Origin: Bradyrhizobium australiense
GTDB taxonomy: Bacteria > Pseudomonadota > Alphaproteobacteria > Rhizobiales > Xanthobacteraceae
Direction: 5' to 3'
DNA length: 64,000 nt
Assembly (NCBI RefSeq): GCF_013114825.1
Contig: NZ_JAAVLX010000004.1
Coordinates: 124,001-188,000 of the forward strand
A program made the position numbers and the translations under genes. Positions 48,941 through 56,633 of the stretch are shown here, in pieces. The notes beneath the pieces were generated by a model, which ran no database searches, had not been told where the DNA came from, and saw only the letters and a list, made by a program, of their open reading frames with translations. Within the stretch, counting starts at the first letter, position 1, and each line of letters starts with the position of its first letter.

Positions 48941-49152
48941 TCAATCAATCCCCCGCCCGTCGGAACATTCGAACAACCCCAAAGCGAATGCAAGGGCACG
49001 CCCGCGCCGGCGTTCAGACATTGTTAAGAGGCGGGGGCACTGCCTGACAGAGCCACGAACTTCCTGCCCGACCCGTCACCTTTTGAGCCCATCCGTGGCA
49101 TAGTCAGAATGACCGATTCGCTCGCGAGATCGCGCGCAAAACCTAAAGAGCC

Positions 49153-51207
49153 ATGTCCAAGTCATTGAAATCAGCTACTAAACCCAAATCCGCCGACGAC
49201 CTCTTCGGTGCGGAACCGAAGGGCCGCGCCGCGCCCAAGGCGGCACCGCGGGCCAGCAGTGCCGAGGCCGGCTATACCGCGGCCGACATCGAGGTGCTGG
49301 AGGGATTGGAACCGGTGCGCCGGCGCCCTGGCATGTATATCGGCGGCACCGACGAAAAGGCGCTGCATCATCTGTTCGCCGAAGTCATCGACAACGCCAT
49401 GGACGAGGCCCTGGCGGGTCACGCCTCGTTCATCGAGGTGGAACTGAGCGCCGACGGATTTCTGACCGTTACCGACAACGGCCGCGGCATCCCGGTCGAT
49501 CCGCATCCGAAGTTTCCGAAGAAGTCGGCACTCGAAGTGATCATGTGCACGCTGCATTCCGGCGGCAAGTTCGACTCCAAGGTTTATGAGACCTCGGGCG
49601 GCCTGCATGGCGTCGGTGTCTCGGTCGTCAACGCCCTCTCCTCGCGGCTCGAGGTCGAAGTCGCGCGCAGCCAGAAGCTCTACCGGATGAGTTTTGAGCG
49701 CGGCCACCCCAAGGGCAAGCTCGAAGACCTCGGCAAAATCAACAACCGCCGCGGCACCCGCATCCGCTTCAAGCCGGACACCGACATTTTCGGCGCCAAG
49801 GCCGCGTTCAAACCGCAGCGCCTGTTCAAGATGACGCGCTCAAAGGCCTATCTGTTCGGCGGCGTCGAGATTCGCTGGCGCTGCGATCCGGCGCTGTTGA
49901 AGGGCATCGAGGACGTGCCCGCCGAGGACAGTTTCCACTTCCCGGGCGGGCTGAAGGATTATCTCGGCGCGGCGATTCACGCCGACACGCTGGTGCACCC
50001 GGATATCTTCTCCGGCAAATCCGGGCGCAACGGAGCCCATGGCGCCTGCGAATGGGCGGTGGCGTGGACCGCGGATGCCGACGGCTTCCTCTCCTCCTAC
50101 TGCAACACCGTGCCGACGCCCGACGGCGGCACCCATGAATCGGGCCTGCGCAGCGCGATGCTGCGCGGCCTGAAGGACCACGCCGAGCGCATCGGCCAGG
50201 GTAAGCGAGCCGCGCCCGTCACGTCGGAAGACGTGATGGTGGGTGCTGCCGTGATGCTCAGCGTGTTCGTGCGCGAGCCGGAATTCCAGGGCCAGACCAA
50301 GGACCGTCTCGCCACTGCAGAGGCGCAGAGGATCGTCGAACAGGCGATCAAAGATCCGTTCGATCACTGGCTGTCGGGCAATCCGCTGCAGGCCAACAAG
50401 CTACTGGATTTCGTCATCGAGCGCGCCGACGAGCGGCTGCGCCGCCGCGCCGAAAAGGAAACCTCGCGCAAGACCGCGGTGAAGAAGCTGCGCCTGCCCG
50501 GCAAGCTCGCCGATTGCACCAACACCGCGACCGAAGGCTCCGAGCTCTTCATCGTCGAGGGCGACTCGGCCGGCGGCAGCGCCAAGCAGGCGCGTGACCG
50601 CAAGACCCAGGCCGTGCTGCCCCTGCGCGGAAAAATCCTCAACGTCGCGTCCGCCGGCAAGGACAAGCTGACGCAGAACGCGCAGCTCGCCGATCTCATG
50701 CAAGCGATCGGTTGCGGCACCGGTGCGCATTATCGCGAAGAGGATCTGCGCTATTCGCGCATCATCATCATGACCGACGCCGACGTCGACGGCGCCCATA
50801 TCGCGTCGCTTCTGATCACCTTCTTCTACCGGCAGACGCCGCGGCTGATCGATGAAGGGCACCTCTATCTGGCAGTGCCGCCGCTCTACAAGCTGACCCA
50901 TGGCAGCAAGTCGGTCTATGCCCGCGACGATGCACACAAGGACGTGCTGTTGAAGAGCGAGTTCAACGCCAACGCCAAGGTCGAGGTCAACCGTTTCAAG
51001 GGCTTGGGCGAGATGATGCCGGCGCAGCTCAAGGAAACCACCATGGACCCGGCCAAGCGCACGCTGCTCCGCGTGGTGCTTCTGGCCGATGACCGCGAAG
51101 GCACAGCCGATTCTGTCGAACGGCTGATGGGAACCAAGGCCGAGGCCAGGTTCGCCTTCATCTCCGACAAGGCGGAATTCGCCAGCGACGAGCTGCTGGA
51201 CGTCTGA
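49153..51207 (+). CDS. parE: DNA topoisomerase IV subunit B
   Basis: 684 residues. GHKL ATPase: EVIDNAMDEALAG, TVTDNGRGIPVDPHPKF, SGGLHGVGVSVVNALSS; transducer region; TOPRIM: ELFIVEGDSAGGSAKQARDRKTQAVLPLRGKILNV and IIIMTDADVDGAHIASLLITFFYR; C-terminal RFKGLGEMMPAQLKETTMDPAKR. The TOPRIM insert pattern and length match ParE rather than GyrB (about 800). It decatenates chromosomes together with ParC, which is not in the window. The N-terminal 40 residues are a Lys/Ala/Pro-rich extension (KSLKSATKPKSADDLFGAEP), typical for Bradyrhizobium. Confidence 0.95.
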   Translation: MSKSLKSATKPKSADDLFGAEPKGRAAPKAAPRASSAEAGYTAADIEVLEGLEPVRRRPGMYIGGTDEKALHHLFAEVIDNAMDEALAGHASFIEVELSADGFLTVTDNGRGIPVDPHPKFPKKSALEVIMCTLHSGGKFDSKVYETSGGLHGVGVSVVNALSSRLEVEVARSQKLYRMSFERGHPKGKLEDLGKINNRRGTRIRFKPDTDIFGAKAAFKPQRLFKMTRSKAYLFGGVEIRWRCDPALLKGIEDVPAEDSFHFPGGLKDYLGAAIHADTLVHPDIFSGKSGRNGAHGACEWAVAWTADADGFLSSYCNTVPTPDGGTHESGLRSAMLRGLKDHAERIGQGKRAAPVTSEDVMVGAAVMLSVFVREPEFQGQTKDRLATAEAQRIVEQAIKDPFDHWLSGNPLQANKLLDFVIERADERLRRRAEKETSRKTAVKKLRLPGKLADCTNTATEGSELFIVEGDSAGGSAKQARDRKTQAVLPLRGKILNVASAGKDKLTQNAQLADLMQAIGCGTGAHYREEDLRYSRIIIMTDADVDGAHIASLLITFFYRQTPRLIDEGHLYLAVPPLYKLTHGSKSVYARDDAHKDVLLKSEFNANAKVEVNRFKGLGEMMPAQLKETTMDPAKRTLLRVVLLADDREGTADSVERLMGTKAEARFAFISDKAEFASDELLDV

Positions 51208-51437
51208 CTTCATCAGAGCAGGCGATTTTTGGGCGATTTCCGGCCTTTTTGGCCGGTCATTGCCGGAATCTGCCCTTTTTCGGACTTTTGCCGGTCGTTT
51301 CCTTTTCGGTCCAGTGTGCTTCCGCCGCAACAGCATTTTGGCCGGAACTGCGTATAGTCACGCTACTGGATTTTGGGAATCGGCGCTCGCGCACCCCCGT
51401 TAGAGCGGTAGCGCACTTAAGGGTAAGGGACTTGAAA

Positions 51438-52274
51438 ATGAAAAAGGTACTGCTCGCTCTGACAGCGGTTGCGGCATTCACCGGATCGGCCTCGGCGGCC
51501 GACCTCGGGGCCCGCCCCTACACCAAGGCGCCAGCTCCCGTCGCCGCAGCCTATAACTGGACCGGGTTCTACATCTTCGGCGGTGGCGGCGGCGGATTGT
51601 GGAACGCGGACAGCAACGTCCAGAGCACCGGTGTGGCAGGACCCTTCGGCGCCTTTGGGCCCGCTGGCACTGCGCTGACCCGCGATCAACGCTTGGGCGG
51701 CAGCGGCTGGTTTGGAACGGTGGGTATCGGTTACGACTGGCAGTTCGGTGGCCGGTGGGTGGCTGGTATCTTTGGTGACGGACAGTTCGGCGACATCCGT
51801 GGCTCGCTGAGCGATCCGTTCTTTGGTATCGAAGGCCGCGAAAAGCTTCGCACCAGCTATGCAGCCGGCGTGAGACTCGGCTATCTCGTGGCCCCGAACG
51901 TGCTCTCCTACGTCAACGGCGGTTATTCCGGTTCGGAATGGTCGGGCTCGAGCCTCTCTACCCTGGCTCCCGGCGGCGGTCCGACGTTTGCCACCACGGG
52001 CTCCTTCCAGCGCAACGGCTGGTTCATCGGCGGTGGTGTCGAGAACAACCTGGATATTTTCGGAATCACCGCGCCTGGTTGGTTCATGAAGACCGAGTAC
52101 CGCTCAGCATTTTACGAGCGCGCTACGCTGCCGGAGACGCTTGGTCCGGGAGCCGCTCCCTTCGTAGGCCCGACGGGTACGGCCGTCACCTTCAAGCCCT
52201 GGGTGCAGACCATCAGCACCTCGCTGGTCTACCGCTTCAACTGGGGCGGCGCTCCGATCGCCGCCAAATACTGA
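51438..52274 (+). CDS. Outer-membrane beta-barrel protein (Omp25-like)
   Basis: 278 residues. Signal peptide MKKVLLALTAVAAFTGSASA, mature start ADLGARPYTKAPAPVAAAYNWTGFYIFGGGG. Alternating-hydrophobicity strands follow, with GIGYDWQFGGRWVAGIFGDGQFGDIRG, SYAAGVRLGYLVAPNVLSYVNGGY, NGWFIGGGVENNLDIFG and the terminal strand ISTSLVYRFNWGGAPIAAKY. It is the single-barrel size. The ATG at 51438 has AAGGGAC upstream; the open frame extends further but only non-protein-like. A strong hairpin terminator follows at 52296. Same family as the genes at 42307 and 54218. Confidence 0.9.
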   Translation: MKKVLLALTAVAAFTGSASAADLGARPYTKAPAPVAAAYNWTGFYIFGGGGGGLWNADSNVQSTGVAGPFGAFGPAGTALTRDQRLGGSGWFGTVGIGYDWQFGGRWVAGIFGDGQFGDIRGSLSDPFFGIEGREKLRTSYAAGVRLGYLVAPNVLSYVNGGYSGSEWSGSSLSTLAPGGGPTFATTGSFQRNGWFIGGGVENNLDIFGITAPGWFMKTEYRSAFYERATLPETLGPGAAPFVGPTGTAVTFKPWVQTISTSLVYRFNWGGAPIAAKY

Positions 52275-52295
52275 ACTCTGTTAATCAGCAGCTCA

Positions 52296-52324
52296 AAAGC
52301 CCCGGCATCGTCCGGGGCTTTTTT
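52296..52324 (+). terminator. Intrinsic terminator of the beta-barrel gene
   Basis: AAAGCCCCGG, loop CATCGT, CCGGGGCTTT and six T in total at the end. It lies 22 bp after the stop codon. The 22-bp core (52298-52319) is identical to 54978-54999 and is present inverted at 53705-53726. Confidence 0.9.
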
Positions 52325-52600
52325 GTTGGCCGGATGCCGGCGCTTCCCGGGCTGCTTTCGGCCCCTGCCGCGGCAAGCGTGAGCGCAAGGACGATCGTTC
52401 TGCGCCCCTGACGGCCCTCAAGAGATGGCCCTCGCGGTAGCCCGCCTGCAGTAAGCCCTCGGAGCGACTTCCAGCCTTGCGAAGCCGGCTGCCATTGCAT
52501 TCGATCGGTGTTGTGGCGACGGTGGTAATGGTTTCGAGCGGCAGCCCATCACAAGCCGTGCGGGCGTCGAACGAACCAAAGCGGCAACAGGAGGGAATCA

Positions 52601-52786
52601 ATGGCCAGATCCCTTTCAATCATCGGCTTTCTGGCGCTTGCGATCGGGCTATTGTGGATCGGCCAAGGCACCGGCGCGATTCGTTGGCCGCCATCCAGCT
52701 TCATGGTCAATCAGCTGTCATGGGCCGGATATGGCGCGGTGCTCTGCGCCATCGGTCTGATCCTGATCTGGCTAGGCAACCGTTAG
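52601..52786 (+). CDS. Small two-span membrane protein
   Basis: 61 residues: MARSLSIIGFLALAIGLLWIGQGTG, a short loop IRWPPSSFMVNQLSW and AGYGAVLCAIGLILIWLGNR. Two membrane helices with a Pro/Trp-rich loop; termini on the same side. ATG at 52601 follows CAGGAGGGAATCA, an excellent ribosome-binding site. The IGxxWIGQGTGxxxWPxxSFM pattern is recognisable as a widespread small alphaproteobacterial protein of unknown function. Confidence 0.8.
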   Translation: MARSLSIIGFLALAIGLLWIGQGTGAIRWPPSSFMVNQLSWAGYGAVLCAIGLILIWLGNR

Positions 52787-52798
52787 ATTCGTGGATTC

Positions 52799-52884
52799 GT
52801 AGGATGGGTGGAGCGGGCAGCGATACCCATCGATTTTCTGCGTCGTGATTGATGATGGGTATCGCTGCGCTCCACCCATCCTAC
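52799..52884. repeat. Long inverted repeat (family B)
   Basis: GTAGGATGGGTGGAGC at 52799-52814 mirrors GCTCCACCCATCCTAC at 52869-52884; inside, AGCGATACCCATC mirrors GATGGGTATCGCT. Together the arms are over 30 bp with a 2-3 base mismatch between the two blocks and a loop of about 20 bases. The repeat ends 18 bp before the SDR gene start, so a transcript from upstream would carry a very stable hairpin in its 5' UTR. Confidence 0.8.
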
Positions 52885-52902
52885 AGAAACTGGACAACAA
52901 CC

Positions 52903-53673
52903 ATGGCAACAAAACTCTTCGACCTCACCGGCAAGGTAGCCATCGTCACCGGCGGCAATGGCGGCATCGGGCTCGGTATGGCCCGCGGCCTCGCGCAAGC
53001 CGGTGCTGCGGTTGCAATCGTCGGCCGCAACGAAGCGAAGTCGGCCGACGCGGTCGCGGAACTTACGCAAGGCGGCGCCAAGGCGATCGCGGTTCCGACA
53101 GATGTCACCGACAAGGCGGCGGTTGCCGCCATGGCCGAGCGCGTCGTCAGGGAACTCGGCCGCATCGATATCCTCGTCAACAATGCCGGCATCAACATTC
53201 GCAAACCGCCGCATGTGCTCGACATCGCCGAGTGGAACAGCGTGATCCAGACCAACCTCACCAGCGCCTTCCTGTGCTCGCAAGCGGTCTATCCGGCGAT
53301 GAAGGCGGCCGGCGGCGGCAAGATCATCAACATCGGCTCAATGATGTCGATCTTCGGCGCCAGCTTCACGCCGGCCTATGCCGCGAGCAAGGGCGGCATC
53401 GTGCAGTTCACGCGTTCCTGCGCCTGCGCCTGGGCCGCCGACAACATCCAGGCCAACGCGGTGCTGCCGGGCTGGATCGATACCGATCTCACCAAGCGCG
53501 CCCGCCACGAGATCGACGGCCTGCACGAGCGTGTATTGGCTCGCACGCCCGCAGCGCGCTGGGGTGCGATCGATGATTTTGCCGGCGTTGCGGTGTTTCT
53601 CGCCTCGCCCGCCTCGGATTTCCTGACCGGCACGGCGATCCCGGTCGATGGCGGATATTCGGTTATGGGCTGA
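52903..53673 (+). CDS. SDR-family oxidoreductase
   Basis: 256 residues. Cofactor motif AIVTGGNGGIGLGMARGLAQAGAAVAIVGRN (Arg after strand 2 suggests NADP), NAG motif ILVNNAGINIRK, catalytic Ser in INIGSMMSIFGASF and Tyr-Lys in AYAASKGG, and the end ASDFLTGTAIPVDGGYSV. Probable 3-oxoacyl or sugar-alcohol dehydrogenase; 2-deoxy-gluconate dehydrogenase-like wording is common for this group. The ATG at 52903 is preceded by a family B repeat rather than a clear ribosome-binding site (only ACAACC). Confidence 0.9.
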   Translation: MATKLFDLTGKVAIVTGGNGGIGLGMARGLAQAGAAVAIVGRNEAKSADAVAELTQGGAKAIAVPTDVTDKAAVAAMAERVVRELGRIDILVNNAGINIRKPPHVLDIAEWNSVIQTNLTSAFLCSQAVYPAMKAAGGGKIINIGSMMSIFGASFTPAYAASKGGIVQFTRSCACAWAADNIQANAVLPGWIDTDLTKRARHEIDGLHERVLARTPAARWGAIDDFAGVAVFLASPASDFLTGTAIPVDGGYSVMG

Positions 53674-54217
53674 AGCGCCGTCCCGGAAGATCCAGCAAAT
53701 GAAAAGCCCCGGACGATGCCGGGGCTCTCGTTGGCAGAGAGGCCCGAACCCAGCCGGCTCCCCGGTTCAGCCATGGTACCACTGAGTGTCGGAACCTTAC
53801 CACGTGAAGGCGGGAACCGCGTTCGGACACCGACAGGCGATTAATCACTGCGGCACAATTGCACTTCACCCGGAATAACTACGTCTCGCGCTGCGGCCGA
53901 TAGGTCGCACCGCCCGATGATTCTCGCCATGGCAGGTATTTAGTTATGGCGTAAGCGGGCTGCTCGTTGGGTTCCGCTTAACACTAGCGCAAATGCAACC
54001 GGATCGAAGGATGGTTCCAAATGCGGTCTTGGCGACCAAATCGGTCGAAATCCCCCTGTTTTGCCTCTTCAGAGCTGAATCGCGGCCGTCCTTCGGCAAT
54101 CTATTGGTGTAATGGTGTTGGAAGTTCCACGACTGTGGCGTGGAGGTGACAGCCTTGGTGGGACTCCTGAGATATGTAGGATAGCATGCATTACTCGTGT
54201 CTGGATTGGGGAAAATA
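53674..54217. other. Intergenic region with an inverted terminator copy
   Basis: About 540 bp between the SDR gene and the next beta-barrel gene. Apart from the hairpin at 53705-53726 I see no gene. The 150 bp before the beta-barrel start are AT-richer than the surroundings and probably form its promoter and 5' UTR, but no consensus pair stands out. Confidence 0.4.
53705..53726 (-). terminator. Inverted copy of the beta-barrel terminator hairpin
   Basis: AGCCCCGG, loop ACGATG, CCGGGGCT. It is the exact reverse complement of the core at 52298-52319 and 54978-54999. Read on the minus strand it is followed by TTTTCATTT, so its U-tract points away from the SDR gene it follows. It may still act on the SDR transcript as a 3' hairpin. 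Confidence 0.6.
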
Positions 54218-54946
54218 ATGAAAAAGTTCGCTATCGCCGCTGCTGCCTTGGTCGTCGGGACCGTCAGCGCCTCTGCCGCGGATCTGGCCGCTCGGCCGTA
54301 CACCAAGGCTCCGGTTCCCGTTGCCGCTGTCTATAACTGGACCGGCTTCTACATTGGTGGGCAAGTCGGTTATGCTTGGGGTGACAATCGTACCACCGAG
54401 TTCTTCACCGCTACGGGCCTGCCTACGGGCTTCAATCAGAACTACAACACCGATGGTGTTGTTGGCGGCATTCACGCTGGCTACAACTGGCAGTTCGGTC
54501 AGTTCGTCTTCGGTCTCGAAGGCGACGTTGAAGGTGCCGACATTAAGGGCGGATATCGCCTGGCAAACCTCAACGGCACGGACTATCGGCTGGATGCTCA
54601 GGCCTCTATCCGTGGCCGCCTCGGTGTGGCCTTCAACAACTCGCTGCTCTACGTAACGGGTGGCGCGGCCTTCGCGGATATCGAACACACCTATGTCCGC
54701 GCGAACACCCTGTTTGAAAGCATCTCCTCTACCCGCACCGGCTGGACCGTGGGAGCGGGCTGGGAGTATGGCTTCACGCCGAATTGGTCGGCCCGTCTTG
54801 AGTATCGCTACACTGATTTCGGCAGCTACCGAGACCGCTCTACCTTCTCGTTCCCCGGATTCACCTACGAAGACCATCCCGTGTATCACACCGTGCGCGG
54901 CGGTATCAGCTATCGCTTCGGCGGTCCGGTCGTCGCCAAGTACTGA
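54218..54946 (+). CDS. Outer-membrane beta-barrel protein (Omp25-like)
   Basis: 242 residues. Signal MKKFAIAAAALVVGTVSASA, mature start ADLAARPYTKAPVPVAAVYNWTGFYIGGQVGYAWG. Barrel landmarks: GIHAGYNWQFGQFVFGLEGDVEGADIKG, ASIRGRLGVAFNNSLLYVTGGAAFAD, RTGWTVGAGWEYGFTPNWSARLEYRYTDFGSY and the closing VRGGISYRFGGPVVAKY. It shows all features of the RopB/Omp25/31 family (eight strands). ATG 54218 follows TTGGGGAAAATA. The gene ends with a terminator identical in its core to that of the barrel gene at 51438. Confidence 0.92.
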   Translation: MKKFAIAAAALVVGTVSASAADLAARPYTKAPVPVAAVYNWTGFYIGGQVGYAWGDNRTTEFFTATGLPTGFNQNYNTDGVVGGIHAGYNWQFGQFVFGLEGDVEGADIKGGYRLANLNGTDYRLDAQASIRGRLGVAFNNSLLYVTGGAAFADIEHTYVRANTLFESISSTRTGWTVGAGWEYGFTPNWSARLEYRYTDFGSYRDRSTFSFPGFTYEDHPVYHTVRGGISYRFGGPVVAKY

Positions 54947-54975
54947 TCCGGCTACCTGATAGCCCTCGACAGTTT

Positions 54976-55003
54976 AAAGCCCCGGCATCGTCCGGGGCTT
55001 TTT
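54976..55003 (+). terminator. Intrinsic terminator of the beta-barrel gene
   Basis: AAAGCCCCGG, loop CATCGT, CCGGGGCTTTTT. It lies 29 bp after the stop codon. The core at 54978-54999 is identical to 52298-52319, including the loop. Confidence 0.9.
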
Positions 55004-55047
55004 GTTGTGTTCTGCTCGCAAGCACGCCTTCTGCACGGCATCATCCG

Positions 55048-56259
55048 CTAGGCTCGGTCCGGCGACTGCACATGCTCCGGCCGCACGCCTAAGCCCACCA
55101 ACCGCGCCGTAATGCCTTGGAGCCAGGGCACTGCGGTGACCAGCCGCATGACGAACGGCACCTTCAGGGGCTCGTTGCCCGGCTTCAGCGCGGCATTCAC
55201 GATGTTGTTCTGCACGACGACCTGCATCCGCTGCGTCATCCGCACCGGAAACGCGCGCCGCCGGCGCACCGCGTCGAGTTCATCTTCCGACGGGCAGCCG
55301 CTCGCCAGCCTGGACGCCAGCAGGTTCGCCGTCGCCACCGCGTCCTGAACCGCGAGGTTGACGCCGACGCCGCCGATCGGCGACATCGCATGTGCGGCGT
55401 CGCCGATGCACAACAGCCCCGGCCGCGTCCAGCGCTTCAGCCGGTTGACCGCAACGGTCAACAGCTTGACGTCGTCCCAGCTCTTCACCTCGGAAAGTCC
55501 CGGTTTCAGGATCGGCGCCATGCGTGCGACGTCGTCGAGCAGCGCGGTCAGCCCCCTCGCCCTCACCGCGTCATGCTGGCCCTTGGGAATGACGAACGCG
55601 CATTGCCAATAATCGCCGCGGTCGAAGGTCACCATCATCTTGCCGGGATCGATTCGCGCAAACAGGTTTTCGCTTTCGCCTTCCTGCTTGCCGGCGCGAA
55701 ACCACAAGACGTCCATCGGCGCGCCGATTTCCTCGACCTCGAGGCCAGCGCGTTCGCGCACCAGCGAATGGCGTCCGTCGCAGGCAACGGTCAGATCGGC
55801 CTCGATGTCGATGATGCCGTCCGGCATCTTCGCTTTCACGCCGCTGACGCGCTCGCCGTCTCGAATGAGATCGATCGCTTCCGTCGACATCATCACCTTG
55901 AGCGAGGCGAAGCGCTTGCCGCTTTCGCGCAGGAAGTTGAGAAAATCCCACTGCGGCATGAAGGCGATGAAAGGGTATTTGACGTGAAGCCTGCTCAGAT
56001 CGGCGATCCGCACCGTTTCCCCGCCGAACATGCCTTGCATCTTCTGCAAGCGCTGGTGCGGCAGTTTCAGGAATCCGTCGATCAGCCCGAGTTCGTCCAT
56101 CACCTGCAGCGTCGAGGGATGCACGGTATCGCCGCGAAAATCGCGAAAGAAGTCGGCGTGCTTCTCCAGCACCACGACCTCGATGCCGGCGCGGCCCAGC
56201 AGATATCCCAGCATCATTCCGGCCGGCCCGCCGCCGACGATGCAGCAACGTACTTTCAT
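55048..56259 (-). CDS. FAD-dependent monooxygenase (aromatic hydroxylase type)
   Basis: 403 residues, PHBH-fold flavoprotein. FAD motifs: CCIVGGGPAGMMLGYLLGRAGIEVVVLEK (GxGxxG), the DG motif TVACDGRHSLVRERAGL, and LCIGDAAHAMSPIGGVGVNLAVQDAVATANLL (GD motif). It would hydroxylate an aromatic or polyketide-like substrate with NAD(P)H and oxygen; the RGDTVHPSTLQVMDELGL stretch is typical of the class A hydroxylases annotated as FAD-dependent oxidoreductase. The start at ATG 56259 is preceded by CAGGAGCGAGC. It stands alone; convergent with the barrel gene. Confidence 0.88.
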   Translation of the reverse strand: MKVRCCIVGGGPAGMMLGYLLGRAGIEVVVLEKHADFFRDFRGDTVHPSTLQVMDELGLIDGFLKLPHQRLQKMQGMFGGETVRIADLSRLHVKYPFIAFMPQWDFLNFLRESGKRFASLKVMMSTEAIDLIRDGERVSGVKAKMPDGIIDIEADLTVACDGRHSLVRERAGLEVEEIGAPMDVLWFRAGKQEGESENLFARIDPGKMMVTFDRGDYWQCAFVIPKGQHDAVRARGLTALLDDVARMAPILKPGLSEVKSWDDVKLLTVAVNRLKRWTRPGLLCIGDAAHAMSPIGGVGVNLAVQDAVATANLLASRLASGCPSEDELDAVRRRRAFPVRMTQRMQVVVQNNIVNAALKPGNEPLKVPFVMRLVTAVPWLQGITARLVGLGVRPEHVQSPDRA

Positions 56260-56372
56260 CGCTCGCTCCTGTCGCCGATTTATCTGGCTCGAGGCAGCAT
56301 CGATCATCTGCCAGGCATCGGCAATACCTCCGACGCAGCGCGTCGCGAGGTCGCGAACCCATACTCACTTGG

Positions 56373-56469
56373 CGTCACCCGCGAAGGCGGGTGACCCAGT
56401 ATTCCAGAGACAGCAGTGATTGAACCGATAAGCCGCGGCGTACTGGATCCCCGCTTTCGCGGGGATCAC
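56373..56469. repeat. Palindromic repeat (family C)
   Basis: Two hairpins: GTCACCCGC-GAAG-GCGGGTGAC (56374-56395) and GATCCCCGC-TTTC-GCGGGGATC (about 56446-56467), joined by CCAGTATTCCAGAG and GTACTGG. This pair of hairpins with facing CCAGTA/TACTGG is a repeat I recognise from Bradyrhizobium intergenic DNA. Confidence 0.75.
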
Positions 56470-56492
56470 AGCTTGTGGCGCTTCGGGCCTCG

Positions 56493-56571
56493 CCGTATTG
56501 CGAGCGCAGCGAAGCGATCCATCGTCACCTCATGCATGGATTGCTTCGTCGCTTCGCTCCTCGCAATGACG
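56493..56571. repeat. Palindromic repeat (family D)
   Basis: ATTGCGAGCGCAGCGAAGCGATCCAT (56497-56522) has its imperfect mirror in ATGGATTGCTTCGTCGCTTCGCTCCTCGCAAT (about 56536-56567). It sits directly between two family C hairpins. Confidence 0.75.
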
Positions 56572-56589
56572 TGGAAAGGCCGCGGCATG

Positions 56590-56614
56590 CTGGATGCCCC
56601 GCATGCGCGGGGAT
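56590..56614. repeat. Half copy of family C repeat
   Basis: CTGGATGCCCCGC-ATGC-GCGGGGATC is the distal hairpin of family C with a different loop. It lies just after the family D element and 20 bp before the end of the caspase gene. Confidence 0.65.
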
Positions 56615-56633
56615 CTGACGGCACTGAAAAACG

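Noticed and set aside
55117..56394. A 425-codon open frame antisense to the FAD monooxygenase
   Set aside because: Shadow frame; the opposite strand has GxGxxG, DG and GD flavin motifs.
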